25,965 bases of DNA from CAZXNF01 sp050741255 (GTDB taxonomy: Bacteria > Pseudomonadota > Gammaproteobacteria > Burkholderiales > SG8-41). Shown one piece after another: positions 14,478 through 24,889 of this stretch. The notes under the pieces were generated by a model, which saw nothing but the letters and a program-made list of their open reading frames with translations, was not told the DNA's origin and searched no databases. The DNA is taken from assembly GCA_050741255.1 (NCBI GenBank), contig JBOIEQ010000056.1:1-25965 (forward strand). The letters are read 5' to 3'. The stretch's first letter is position 1, and every line of letters starts with the position of its first letter. The position numbers and the translations under genes were made by a program.

Positions 14478-15458
14478 TTATTCCGCTTTCGCACCCGACT
14501 CCTTCACCACCTTCGCCCAGCGCGCCGCTTCCGCTTTCTGGAAGGCGTCGAATTCCGCCGGCGTATTGCCCACCGGCTCGCCGCCCAGTTCAAGAATGCG
14601 GGTGCGCACGTCCGGCAGGTTCACGATCTTGACGATGTCGGCATTGAGGCGGGTGATGAGCGCTTCGGGCGTCTTGGCCGGCGCCCACACCGCGTACCAC
14701 GATCCGGTGATGAGATCCTTGTAGCCGGACTCCGCGAAGGTCGGCACCTCGGGCAGCGCGCTGAAGCGCTGCGCCGCGGTAATGCCGATCGCGCGCAGCC
14801 GTTTGCCCTTCACGAATTCGAGCACGGGCGGCAGGCTGTTGAACATGAAGGGCACCTGGCCGGAAATCACATCGGTCAGCGCCTGGGATTGGCCTTTGTA
14901 CGGCACGTGCACCATCTTCGTGCCGGTGACGGTCTTGAACAGTTCGGCGGTCAGGTGGGTCGAGGAGCCGGCGCCGCTGGAGGCAAACGACAGCTCGCCC
15001 GGCCGCGCCTTGGCCAGCGCCACGAACTCCTTGATGTTCTTCACCGGCAGCGTGGGGGTGACCACCAGCAGCAGCGGGGAGGAGGAGACGACCGTCACCG
15101 GCGCGAAGTCGCGCAGCGGGTCGTAGCCCATTTTGGAAAACAGGCTGGGCACGATCACATGGATCGAGGAATTCACCAACAGCGTGTAGCCGTCGGGCGG
15201 GCTCTTCGCGACCATCTCCGCGCCGATCATGCCGCTGGCGCCGGTGCGGTTGTCGACCACGACCTGCTGGCCCCAGGCATCGGTGAGCTTCTGCGCGAGG
15301 ATGCGGGCGGTGATGTCGACGGGGCCGCCGGCGGTGAAGGGGGCGACAAGGCGGACCGGCTTGGCCGGCCAGGTCTGCGCGGCGGCCTGCGGCATGGCCA
15401 CGAGTGCGGCCGCGGTAGTGATGGTCAGTACGGCCAGGCGGGTAGGGCTGAGTGTCAT
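14478..15458 (-). CDS. Bug/TctC-family periplasmic solute-binding protein (copy 4)
   Basis: A 326-residue Bug protein. The ATG at 15456-15458 is chosen because GGGAG lies six bases upstream and it starts a proper signal peptide (MTLSPTRLAVLTITTAAALV, cleaved near QAAA). Motifs are WPAKPVRLVAPFTAGGPVDI, DNRTGASGMIGAEMV, PPDGYTLLVNSS and HVPYKGQSQALTDV. It is divergent from the racemase-like gene across a 151-base spacer and convergent with the SDR-like gene. It may supply a carboxylate substrate to the UroD-like/SDR-like/racemase-like neighbourhood; the ligand is unknown and TctAB is absent from the window. Confidence 0.92.
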   Translation of the reverse strand: MTLSPTRLAVLTITTAAALVAMPQAAAQTWPAKPVRLVAPFTAGGPVDITARILAQKLTDAWGQQVVVDNRTGASGMIGAEMVAKSPPDGYTLLVNSSIHVIVPSLFSKMGYDPLRDFAPVTVVSSSPLLLVVTPTLPVKNIKEFVALAKARPGELSFASSGAGSSTHLTAELFKTVTGTKMVHVPYKGQSQALTDVISGQVPFMFNSLPPVLEFVKGKRLRAIGITAAQRFSALPEVPTFAESGYKDLITGSWYAVWAPAKTPEALITRLNADIVKIVNLPDVRTRILELGGEPVGNTPAEFDAFQKAEAARWAKVVKESGAKAE

Positions 15459-15563
15459 GCGTACTCCCGAAGATTGATTTTGTGCTCGTCGGTAAAGCAA
15501 GAGGGATGCCCGCGGGCGCCTAGCTTCCTCGATCGGTTAGTATAGCCGCGCCGCTTTCCGCGG

Positions 15564-15575
15564 CATCGATCGATG
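15564..15575. promoter_or_regulatory. 12-base perfect palindrome in a divergent promoter region
   Basis: CATCGATCGATG lies in the shared 151-base spacer between the Bug copy 4 gene and the racemase-like gene. A minus-strand TATACT (15544-15539) may be a -10 box for the Bug gene, without a convincing -35. The palindrome is a candidate operator for both genes, but short CG/AT palindromes occur by chance. Confidence 0.3.
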
Positions 15576-15609
15576 GGTTCTAACGATAGTCGTCAACGGA
15601 GCAATCAGG

Positions 15610-16371
15610 GTGAGCGCAAGGACAGGTCTTGGCGGTAAAACGGTTTACGGCGCCCGCGTGGGCATCATCATGCTCGACACGAAATGGCCGCGGCCGCCGG
15701 GCGACACCGGCAACGCGCTGACCTGGCCGTTCCCGGTGCTCTACAAGGTGGTCCCCGGTGCGTCCGCGCGCGTGGTGATCCATGAAAAGGGCCAGGGTCT
15801 CGGCCCGGCCTTTCTCAAGGCGGCGGAGGAACTGGTGAAGGAGGGCGCGGACGGCATCACCACCACCGGCGGCTTCCTCGCGATTTTCCAGAAGGCGCTG
15901 GCCGCGCACGTCAACGTGCCGGTGGCGAGTTCGTCGCTGATGCAGATCCCGCTGGTGCAGGCGCTGTTGCCGCCGGGCAAGCGCGTCGGCGTGCTGTCCG
16001 TGCAGGGCAACCGCGTGACCCCGGAGCACTGGGACGCAGTGGGCGCGCCGCACGACACCCCGATCATGGGCACGGAGGGCGGCAAGGAATTCACCCGCGT
16101 CATGCTGGGCGACACCATGGACATGGACTACGTGCAGGCCGAGCGCGACATCCTCGACGCCGGGGAGGCGTTGCTCAACAAGCACCCGGACGTCGGCGCG
16201 ATCGTGTGCGAAAACCACAACATGGGGCCCTACGCGGCGGCCATGCAGCGCCACCTGCGGGTGCCGATCTTCACCGTCTACACCTTCGTGACCTGGTTTC
16301 ATTCGGGGCTGGCCCCGCGGGACTTCGGTTTTCCGGGGTCGGCGCCGCAGACGCACTGGCAGGAGCGATAA
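15610..16371 (+). CDS. Asp/Glu racemase-superfamily protein without the canonical catalytic cysteines
   Basis: A 253-residue protein of the aspartate/glutamate/hydantoin racemase superfamily. The recognisable frame is GITTTGGFLAIFQKAL (82-97), PVASSSLMQIPLVQALLPPGKRVGVLS (104-130) and VGAIVCENHNMGPYAAAM (195-212). From memory, relatives have Cys-Gly-Phe at the first site and Glu-Cys-Thr-Asn-Met at the second. Here the first is G87-G88-F89 and the second E201-N202-H203-N204-M205, with a cysteine displaced to C200. A racemase using two cysteines is therefore unlikely. Arylmalonate decarboxylase, in the same superfamily, works with one Cys and a Gly at the first position, so a decarboxylase-like or other lyase role is an alternative. 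The GTG start has GGAG eight bases upstream. Confidence 0.85.
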   Translation: MSARTGLGGKTVYGARVGIIMLDTKWPRPPGDTGNALTWPFPVLYKVVPGASARVVIHEKGQGLGPAFLKAAEELVKEGADGITTTGGFLAIFQKALAAHVNVPVASSSLMQIPLVQALLPPGKRVGVLSVQGNRVTPEHWDAVGAPHDTPIMGTEGGKEFTRVMLGDTMDMDYVQAERDILDAGEALLNKHPDVGAIVCENHNMGPYAAAMQRHLRVPIFTVYTFVTWFHSGLAPRDFGFPGSAPQTHWQER

Positions 16372-16379
16372 AGGCGTGG

Positions 16380-16410
16380 GGCGTGACACCCGTCACGCCT
16401 TTGTCATTTC
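16380..16410 (+). terminator. Probable intrinsic terminator of the racemase-like gene
   Basis: GGCGTGAC and GTCACGCC form a perfect 8-bp stem with a four-base loop, nine bases past the TAA. The stem is followed by TTTGTCATTTC, a moderate T-rich tail. Confidence 0.6.
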
Positions 16411-16421
16411 CGCTCAGTCCG

Positions 16422-16440
16422 TTCCGGGCATTTCCCGGAA
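16422..16440. promoter_or_regulatory. Perfect 7-bp dyad upstream of parA-like gene
   Basis: TTCCGGG and CCCGGAA flank a five-base centre (CATTT), 77 bases before the ParA-like ATG. No T-run follows, so it may be an operator rather than a terminator. The remaining spacer has only a T-rich stretch near 16489-16496. Confidence 0.35.
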
Positions 16441-16516
16441 AGCAAAACAGGAACCATTGCCAAGGGCCTGATTCCGGTCGCATACTGCTTTTTTTCCAGG
16501 CAGGTGCGGGCGTTGC

Positions 16517-17281
<765 letters not shown>

Positions 17282-17303
17282 CGGCGCGGCGGCTTCCGTG
17301 GTA

Positions 17304-17534
17304 TCAGTCTTTGTTCTGCCCCGACTCGCGTCCGATCAGCGAGATCACGTCTTCGAGATCGAGCGAACCGGGTTCCTTCACGGTCTCGCCCACTTCCTTG
17401 CAGTCCAGAATTTCGCAGTTATGGTAGATCTGCCCGAGTTTGCGCTCGGCGTCCGCGCGATCCTTCGCCTGGACCTGGAGGTTTTCGACCACCAGGCCGT
17501 TGCGGGTGCGGATGCGGAAGCCGAACTTCGTCAT
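17304..17534 (-). CDS. Small conserved protein of unknown function downstream of gamma-carbonic anhydrase
   Basis: A 76-residue protein beginning MTKFGFRIRTRNGLVVENLQ, with an acidic C-terminus (SLDLEDVISLIGRESGQNKD). It looks like one small beta-alpha domain: a beta hairpin, a charged helix (AKDRADAERKLGQIYHNCEI) and a short strand. There is no signal or membrane segment. I recall similar proteins in other betaproteobacteria without an assigned function. Its ATG overlaps the carbonic anhydrase stop by four bases (ATGA), so the two are coupled; two cysteines (NCEILDCKE) are a possible metal or redox feature. Confidence 0.8.
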   Translation of the reverse strand: MTKFGFRIRTRNGLVVENLQVQAKDRADAERKLGQIYHNCEILDCKEVGETVKEPGSLDLEDVISLIGRESGQNKD

Positions 17535-18079
17535 GCGGCGGGCCCCGCGGGTTGGGCAATCCCCGCGGCGGCCAGCGCGGCGCGGTGGCGGCGGGACTTT
17601 TCCACGTAGTTAAGGGCGACACTGTTGATGTAGGCGATCTGTTCGGGCGTCAGCGGACGCACCACCTTGCCGGGCGAGCCGATCACCAGCGAGCCGTCGG
17701 GAATCACCTTCTTCTCACCGATCAGCGTGTTGGCGCCGATCAGGCAGTTCCTGCCGATCACCGCGCCGTTGAGGATCACCGACTTGATGCCGATCAGGGT
17801 GCCGTCGCCGATCGTGCAGCCGTGCACCATCGCCAGATGGCCGATGCTCACGCCCTTGCCGAGCGTGAGGGGAAAGCCGGGATCGGCGTGCAGCACGGCA
17901 CCGTCCTGCACCTGCGAGTTCTCGCCGATCGTGATCAGGTCGTTGTCGCCGCGGACCGTGCAGCCGTACCACACGCTGGCGTTGGCTTCGAGCACGACCG
18001 AGCCCATCACGGCGGCATTCGGCGCGATCCAGTAGTCGCCCTTGAACACGGGTTTGCGGTCGCCGATGGCAAAATGCAA
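17531..18079 (-). CDS. Gamma-class carbonic anhydrase-like protein
   Basis: A 182-residue left-handed beta-helix protein of the gamma-carbonic anhydrase/PaaY/YrdA group. Hexapeptide repeats run from about 20 to 145 (for example VSIGHLAMVHGCTIGDGTLI). The three metal-ligand histidines are visible as H64, H81 and H86. The C-terminus is a helix with an alanine/proline tail. The start is TTG at 18077-18079, supported by GAGGGG eight bases upstream; no ATG fits better. It lies 30 bases after the MFS gene stop on the same strand. Whether it hydrates CO2 or acts as a thioesterase, as PaaY-type members can, is not clear. Confidence 0.9.
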   Translation of the reverse strand: MHFAIGDRKPVFKGDYWIAPNAAVMGSVVLEANASVWYGCTVRGDNDLITIGENSQVQDGAVLHADPGFPLTLGKGVSIGHLAMVHGCTIGDGTLIGIKSVILNGAVIGRNCLIGANTLIGEKKVIPDGSLVIGSPGKVVRPLTPEQIAYINSVALNYVEKSRRHRAALAAAGIAQPAGPAA

Positions 18080-18109
18080 GAGAAATACCCCTCAAAGAAA
18101 GCTGCCCGA

Positions 18110-19282
18110 TTATATAGCGCGGGTCGCGGCCCGAAGCCCGCGCGGAATCACCATGCCGGCCAGGATCATCGCGCCGGCCGCCACCGCCAGCGCCCAAGCA
18201 AAGCCGCCGCTGGTGTGCACGACATAGCCGGCGAACAGCGGCCCGGCGATCTGGCCGATGCCGAAGGCCGCGGTAAGCCCGGCGATCAGTCCGCCCGCGG
18301 CGGTGCCTGCAAGTTCCTGCGCGGCCCGGATGGTCGCCATCGTGATGACCATGAAGGTGCCGCCGACGAGCAGCGCGCTCAGCGCGAAGCCCGCCACGCC
18401 GGGAAACGCGGCAAGCAGCGCGATACCGATGCCCTCCAGCAGAAAGCTCCACGCCAGGATTGCCGTGTTGCCGTGGCGTTCCGTCAGACGGCTCGCCGCC
18501 AGCGTGCTGGCGGCCGCGGCGAGACCGAGGGCGGGCCAGAACCAGTCGGTAACCGCCGCCGTGCCGAGCGCGTCGCGCGCGATGACGGGGAGGAAAGTGG
18601 CGGGAATGATGTAGCCGAAGCCGAAGATGCCGTAGGTCGCGACCAGTACCACGACCGCCCGGCGCGGTGGACGTGCGGTTGGGGCCGCGGCTTGCCGACT
18701 TGGCGCCGCCGGTGCCGGCGCGAACAACAGGGGCCATACGCCGACGGTGATCGCGACCGCGAGCGCGCCGAACGCGATCCAGAGCGCAGCCGACGAGGCA
18801 CCCAAGTTCCGGCCCAGCGCGGCCAGCACGCCGGTGAAGGCCATGCCAAGGCCGACCCCGGCGAACACCACGCCGGACCGTTGCGCCGCGCCGGCGAGCA
18901 TCAGGCGCTGCATCGCCCAGGCCGATACCAGCACCAGGCCCCACGCGCTCGCGATGCCGGCGAGCGTGCGCAGCACGAGCCACACGCTCGTGCTCTGCGT
19001 AAAGCCCATGGCGGCCGTGAGTGCTGCGGTGCCGACGAGACTGGCGGCGATCCAGCGCGCAGGAGGACCCGGCAGCCGGGCGGCGCTGAGTGCGCCCGCA
19101 ATGTAGCCCAGGTAGTTGGCTGATGCCAGCCAGCTGCCGGCCACGATCGTGAGGCCGGCATCGTGCAGCATGAGCGGCAGTAACGGCGTGTACGCGAAGC
19201 GGCCGATGCCCACGGCCACGGCGAGCGTCAGGAAACCGGTCAGTGCGGTACGCCAGGCGGCAGCGGAGCGGTTGTTCTGCAT
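18110..19282 (-). CDS. YbfB/YjiJ-type MFS transporter
   Basis: A 390-residue membrane protein with about 12 hydrophobic segments and the N-terminal pattern LAVAVGIGRFAYTPLLPLML typical of the YbfB/YjiJ group. The central cytoplasmic loop is alanine/arginine-rich (residues about 195-210). The second half opens with ATYGIFGFGYIIPATFLPVI. Substrate unknown. The start is uncertain: the ATG at 19280-19282 has no Shine-Dalgarno, and the T-tract of the hppA terminator ends only a few bases before it; a TTG two codons upstream is no better. It is followed by the carbonic anhydrase gene. Confidence 0.87.
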   Translation of the reverse strand: MQNNRSAAAWRTALTGFLTLAVAVGIGRFAYTPLLPLMLHDAGLTIVAGSWLASANYLGYIAGALSAARLPGPPARWIAASLVGTAALTAAMGFTQSTSVWLVLRTLAGIASAWGLVLVSAWAMQRLMLAGAAQRSGVVFAGVGLGMAFTGVLAALGRNLGASSAALWIAFGALAVAITVGVWPLLFAPAPAAPSRQAAAPTARPPRRAVVVLVATYGIFGFGYIIPATFLPVIARDALGTAAVTDWFWPALGLAAAASTLAASRLTERHGNTAILAWSFLLEGIGIALLAAFPGVAGFALSALLVGGTFMVITMATIRAAQELAGTAAGGLIAGLTAAFGIGQIAGPLFAGYVVHTSGGFAWALAVAAGAMILAGMVIPRGLRAATRAI

Positions 19283-19316
19283 GCGCAAAAAACAAAGGGC
19301 AGCCCGGAGGCTGCCC
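19283..19316 (-). terminator. Strong intrinsic terminator of hppA
   Basis: On the minus strand GGGCAGCC and GGCTGCCC form a perfect 8-bp stem with a four-base loop (19316-19297), followed by TTTGTTTTTTG. It lies 21 bases past the hppA stop. The T-tract runs almost into the MFS transporter ATG at 19282. Confidence 0.88.
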
Positions 19317-19337
19317 TTCGTCCGTCGTCGGAGGGGC

Positions 19338-21413
<2,076 letters not shown>

Positions 21414-21548
21414 TTCAATCTCCCGTCTGTCGTCGGCCCGGATGCTGCATCCAGGCGACGGTCGTTGTTCTCAATCCGTGACCGGAAACGGATGTTCCGG
21501 CCGGCAAAGCCCATGATTTTACTGGTTTTCGGTGTCCCGCCGCCAGTA

Positions 21549-22217
21549 TCAGGTCCGGGCACCGCCGGACAGCGCCGCCAGGACCCGTTCCCGGACCTGG
21601 TCCACGCCCCCGAGTCCGTGCACCCTGACGTATTTCGGCGCCCGCGCGTCGCGCGTCGCGGCCCAGGCGCGGTAATAATCCACCAGGGGTTTGGTCATGG
21701 CGTGGTACTGGGCGAGGCGGTGCTTGACCGTTTCCTCGCGGTCGTCATCGCGCTGCACCAGCGGCTCGCCGCTGACGTCGTCCTTGCCGGCCGTCTTCGG
21801 GGGGTTGAACTGGAGGTGGTAGGTGCGGCCCGAGGCCAGATGCACGCGCCGGCCGGAGAGCCGCGTCACGACCTCTTCGTCCGGCGCATCGACCTGCAGC
21901 ACGTAGTCGATGGGGAGACTGTTCACTTTCATCGCTTCAGCCTGCGGGATCGTGCGCGGGAAACCGTCGAACAGATAGCCGTTCGCGCAGTCCGGTTCGC
22001 GCGTTCGCCCCACGACCATGCGGATCACCACGTCGTCCGGCACCAGCGCGCCGGCATCCATGAGCTTCTTGGCCTCGAGGCCGAGCGGCGTGCCGGCCTT
22101 GATTTCCCGCCGCAGCATGTCGCCGGTGGAAATCTGCGGAATGCCGAATTTCTCGGTGAGAAAGCGGGCTTGGGTGCCTTTGCCGGCGCCCGGAGGTCCC
22201 AGCAGAATGATGCGCAT
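21549..22217 (-). CDS. adk: Adenylate kinase
   Basis: A 222-residue long-form adenylate kinase (ATP + AMP = 2 ADP). The P-loop GPPGAGKGT is at 7-15, the AMP-binding helix STGDMLRREIKAGTPLG follows, then GYLFDGFPRT. The LID domain (about 122-160, GRRVHLASGRTYHLQFNPPK) lacks the four zinc cysteines, as in the Gram-negative non-zinc type. The ATG at 22215-22217 is used; an adjacent ATG one codon upstream is possible, and neither has a strong Shine-Dalgarno. The gene follows kdsB after a 202-base spacer with its own promoter. Confidence 0.97.
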   Translation of the reverse strand: MRIILLGPPGAGKGTQARFLTEKFGIPQISTGDMLRREIKAGTPLGLEAKKLMDAGALVPDDVVIRMVVGRTREPDCANGYLFDGFPRTIPQAEAMKVNSLPIDYVLQVDAPDEEVVTRLSGRRVHLASGRTYHLQFNPPKTAGKDDVSGEPLVQRDDDREETVKHRLAQYHAMTKPLVDYYRAWAATRDARAPKYVRVHGLGGVDQVRERVLAALSGGART

Positions 22218-22298
22218 CATATGGGCGGCGTAGACACAATCTGCCGCAGGCGGATGCCGGCGCGGCGAGCACATCTTTCGGTGTTGTTGTCAGTCAGG

Positions 22299-22317
22299 CA
22301 TCCGCAGTATGCGGATG
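22299..22317. other. Hairpin in the adk leader
   Basis: CATCCGCA and TGCGGATG pair perfectly around GTA, within the untranslated leader expected from the adk promoter at 22367-22395. No T-run follows, so a regulatory or stabilising stem is more likely than termination. Confidence 0.4.
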
Positions 22318-22366
22318 TCCTCCCCGGTGCTGAGCCAGCCGCGGCTAACTCAATGAAACAGCGATG

Positions 22367-22395
22367 ATTATACCCGGCGGCGGCGGTCGGGCCAA
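22367..22395 (-). promoter_or_regulatory. Sigma-70-like promoter for adk
   Basis: On the minus strand a perfect TATAAT (22372-22367) lies 17 bases after TTGGCC (22395-22390). The site is in the kdsB-adk spacer and would give a leader of about 140 bases. A perfect 8-bp inverted repeat (ACCCGGCG at 22372-22379, CGCCGGGT at 22402-22409) brackets the spacer and could fold as part of the kdsB transcript end. Confidence 0.6.
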
Positions 22396-22419
22396 TCCGG
22401 GCGCCGGGTCAGATGGCGC

Positions 22420-23178
22420 TCAGTTGGCAAACACAGCCCGCACGCGCGCGAGATCGTCCTCGGTGTCCACGCCCGCGTGGGGCGCGCTGGGCGTGAGCGC
22501 CAGGCCGATCTTGTAGCCGTGCCACAGCGTACGCAGTTGCTCAAGCGCTTCGAAATGCTCGATCGGCGCCGGAGGCAGTTGCACGTACTTGCGCAGGAAG
22601 CCGGCCCGGTAGGCGTAGACGCCGATGTGGCGGAACACGGGCAGGCCGGGCGGCATCGCGGTGATGCCCGCGGCCCAGGTGTCCCGCGCGAACGGGATCG
22701 GCGCGCGGCTGAAATAGAGCGCGTAGCCGTAGCGGTCGAGCACGACCTTGACCACGTTCGGGTTGGCGGCCTGCGCGGCGTCGTCCAGCGGGTGGCAGGC
22801 GGTGGTCATTTCAGCGTCGGGCATGTGCGCGAAAGCGTTGGCGACGAGCCGGATCAACTGCGGTTCGATCAGCGGTTCGTCGCCTTGCACGTTGACGATG
22901 ATCTCGTGGCCCACGATGTTGCGCCGGCGCACGACTTCCGCGATGCGCTCGGTGCCGTTGACATGGTCCGCCGCGGTCATCTCCGCCGTGAAGCCATGCT
23001 GCTCGGCCGCGCGCGCGATGTCGGCATGGTCGGTGGCGATGATGACCTCGGACGCGCCGCTCTCCTTCGCGCGCTCGGCCACGCGCACCACCATCGGTTT
23101 GCCGCCCAGGTCGGCAAGCGGCTTGCCGGGCAGGCGGGTGGACGCGTAGCGGGCAGGGATGACGACGATGAAGGACAT
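22420..23178 (-). CDS. kdsB: 3-deoxy-manno-octulosonate cytidylyltransferase
   Basis: A 252-residue enzyme that makes CMP-KDO from KDO and CTP, the activated sugar needed for the lipopolysaccharide inner core. It opens MSFIVVIPARYASTRLPGKP and continues with LADLGGKPMVVRVAERA, the nucleotide-binding signature. NVQGDEPLIEP (about 94-104) and the C-terminal GVDTEDDLARVRAVFAN are also typical. The length is standard. It follows the Trm112-like gene by 16 bases and sits in the usual betaproteobacterial order after lpxK. Its presence with lpxK implies a normal KDO-lipid A outer membrane. Confidence 0.97.
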   Translation of the reverse strand: MSFIVVIPARYASTRLPGKPLADLGGKPMVVRVAERAKESGASEVIIATDHADIARAAEQHGFTAEMTAADHVNGTERIAEVVRRRNIVGHEIIVNVQGDEPLIEPQLIRLVANAFAHMPDAEMTTACHPLDDAAQAANPNVVKVVLDRYGYALYFSRAPIPFARDTWAAGITAMPPGLPVFRHIGVYAYRAGFLRKYVQLPPAPIEHFEALEQLRTLWHGYKIGLALTPSAPHAGVDTEDDLARVRAVFAN

Positions 23179-23194
23179 GGCAGGACGCGGCAGG

Positions 23195-23404
23195 CTACGG
23201 CGCCGGCGGGCGGCGTTTGCGCCAGTCGGCCAGTTCGGTTTCGCTCAACTTGCGCGCCTCGTCCTCCAGCATGACGGGGATGCCGTCCTTCACCGGGAAC
23301 GCGAGACCGCTTTCCACGGCGACGAGTTCCTGTGCCGCCCTGTCGTACTGCAACGGCGCCTTGGTGATCGGACAGACGAGCAGGTCGAGCAGTTTCGGGT
23401 CCAT
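23195..23404 (-). CDS. Trm112-family small protein (YcaR-like)
   Basis: A 69-residue Trm112 protein with MDPKLLDLLVCPITKAPLQY at the N-terminus and FPVKDGIPVMLEDEARKL later. The zinc-ribbon type normally has CPxxK/C pairs; here only C11 is present, as in many proteobacterial members that have lost the zinc. The ATG at 23402-23404 has AGGA six bases upstream. It lies between lpxK and kdsB, the usual place for this gene. Its bacterial function is not established; eukaryotic Trm112 activates methyltransferases. Confidence 0.92.
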   Translation of the reverse strand: MDPKLLDLLVCPITKAPLQYDRAAQELVAVESGLAFPVKDGIPVMLEDEARKLSETELADWRKRRPPAP

Positions 23405-23430
23405 GGTGTTCCTGTGTCCCTGCGCCGCGG

Positions 23431-24429
23431 TCAGCGCGGCCGGCGGGGAGCGAATAACTGCACTAAGCGTGCGGCGAGCGCCTCGTCCACGCGGGCCTCG
23501 ACCGGCAGCGCCCAGCAGCGCTCGGTGGCGAACGCCGCGCATTTTACTGCATCCTTTTCGGTCATCACGATGAGATCGGTAGCGGGGACTTCGAGGTCCG
23601 CTGCAGTATAGGCGTGGTGGTCGGGGAAGGGATGCCGCACGATCGTCAGCCCCAGTGCCTCGAGGTGGCGGAAAAAACGCTCGGGGTCGCCGATGCCCGC
23701 CATGGCGTGGACGGGCCTGCCCGCGAACCCGGCCGCGGGCGCGCTGCGCGCCGGCTCGCGCAGGTTGCGCAGCGTGCCGCCCTCCAGTCGCAGGTGCAGG
23801 GCGCCGGCGGGAACGCCGTCCGGCGTGCCCGTGCCGTTGACCACCACGGCGTCGACACCGGTCAGACGCGACAGCGGTTCGCGCAAGGGGCCGGCCGGCA
23901 GCAGCCAACCGTTGCCGAAACCGCGCGCGCCGTCCACCACCGCGATCTCGAAATCCCGCGCGAGTGCATAGTGCTGCAGGCCGTCGTCGCTCACGAGGAT
24001 GTCGCAGGCGGGGTGTGCCGCCAGCAGCGCGGCGGCGGCGGCGGCGCGGTCGGCGCCGATCCAGACCGGCACGCCAGCGCGCGCCGCCAGCAGCGCGGGT
24101 TCGTCGCCGACGATGGCGGGATCATCACCGGGCGCCACGGCGCGCGGGCCGGCTGCCGTGCCCCCATAGCCGCGGCTGATGATCCCGGGCCGATGGCCCT
24201 GCGCCAGCAGGCGCGCCGCCAGCCACAGCACGAGCGGCGTCTTGCCGCTGCCGCCCACGGTGAGATTGCCGACGACGATGACCGGCACGGGCAGCCGGTG
24301 CGCGCGGAACAGGCCCGCGCGGAACAGCGCGCGGCGCAGCGCAATGAGCAAAGCGAAGAGCCCGCTCAGCGGGAGCAACACGGCGTGGGCCGGCGAGCGC
24401 CGATACCAGAGTCGCTCGAGACCTCGCAT
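23431..24429 (-). CDS. lpxK: Tetraacyldisaccharide 4'-kinase
   Basis: A 332-residue inner-membrane-associated kinase that phosphorylates the 4' position of the lipid A precursor. A hydrophobic N-terminal helix (about 15-35) anchors it. The P-loop lies in VVGNLTVGGSGKTPLVLWLA (52-71), followed by GIISRGYGG, GDEPALLA and SDDGLQHYAL, all standard LpxK motifs. The C-terminus has the conserved PFPDHHAYTAADL and VMTEKDAVKC. The ATG lies 29 bases after the exbD stop. The order exbB-exbD-lpxK-Trm112-kdsB is conserved in betaproteobacteria. Confidence 0.97.
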   Translation of the reverse strand: MRGLERLWYRRSPAHAVLLPLSGLFALLIALRRALFRAGLFRAHRLPVPVIVVGNLTVGGSGKTPLVLWLAARLLAQGHRPGIISRGYGGTAAGPRAVAPGDDPAIVGDEPALLAARAGVPVWIGADRAAAAAALLAAHPACDILVSDDGLQHYALARDFEIAVVDGARGFGNGWLLPAGPLREPLSRLTGVDAVVVNGTGTPDGVPAGALHLRLEGGTLRNLREPARSAPAAGFAGRPVHAMAGIGDPERFFRHLEALGLTIVRHPFPDHHAYTAADLEVPATDLIVMTEKDAVKCAAFATERCWALPVEARVDEALAARLVQLFAPRRPR

Positions 24430-24458
24430 GAGGAGCGGCGGCGCCGCGCGCCGAGGGA

Positions 24459-24878
24459 TTACTTCTTGGAGGACTGCGTGGTGAACGTGATGCGGGCAAA
24501 GCCGGCCACGCGCGCGGCTTCCATCACGTTGATCACCGACTGGTGGGTCGCGTTCTGGTCGGCGTTGATGACGATCACCGGATCGGGGTTGCCCGCGGCG
24601 GCGCGCTTGAGTTCCGCGGCGAAGGCGTCCGGGCCGCTGAAGGGCACCGGGGTCTTGTTCACCACGTAATGGCCTTCCGCGTTGACCGCCACGTTGATCT
24701 GGTTGGGGCGTTCCTGCGGCGCGTTGGCGTCCGCCTGCGGCAGGTTGATCTGGAGCTCGGAGTAACGCGAGTAGGTGGTGGTGACCATCAGGAAGATGAG
24801 GATCACCAGCAGCACGTCGATCAACGCGATGAAGTTGATCTCCGGCTCGTCCCGCACCGCGCCGCGGCGGAAGTTCAT
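24459..24878 (-). CDS. exbD: ExbD/TolR-family biopolymer transport protein
   Basis: A 139-residue protein with a short cytoplasmic N-terminus (MNFRRGAVRDEPEINF), one membrane helix (about 15-34) and a periplasmic domain. The proton-conducting aspartate of the family is D21 in ALIDVLLVILIFLMV. The periplasmic part has the ExbD pattern ELQINLPQADAN, followed by VNAEGHYVVNKTPVPF and VIVINADQNATHQSVINVM. It works with ExbB as a proton-driven motor for TonB- or TolA-type energy transfer. No tonB or tolA is in the window. It lies 11 bases after the exbB stop. Confidence 0.93.
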   Translation of the reverse strand: MNFRRGAVRDEPEINFIALIDVLLVILIFLMVTTTYSRYSELQINLPQADANAPQERPNQINVAVNAEGHYVVNKTPVPFSGPDAFAAELKRAAAGNPDPVIVINADQNATHQSVINVMEAARVAGFARITFTTQSSKK

Positions 24879-24889
24879 GGCGTCAGCCC

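Noticed and set aside
16422..16440. A second terminator after the racemase-like gene
   Set aside because: The stem is perfect but no T-run follows; an operator for the ParA gene is at least as likely.
17552..19123. A 523-codon plus-strand frame opposite the carbonic anhydrase and MFS genes
   Set aside because: Shadow composition and full overlap with two well-supported genes.
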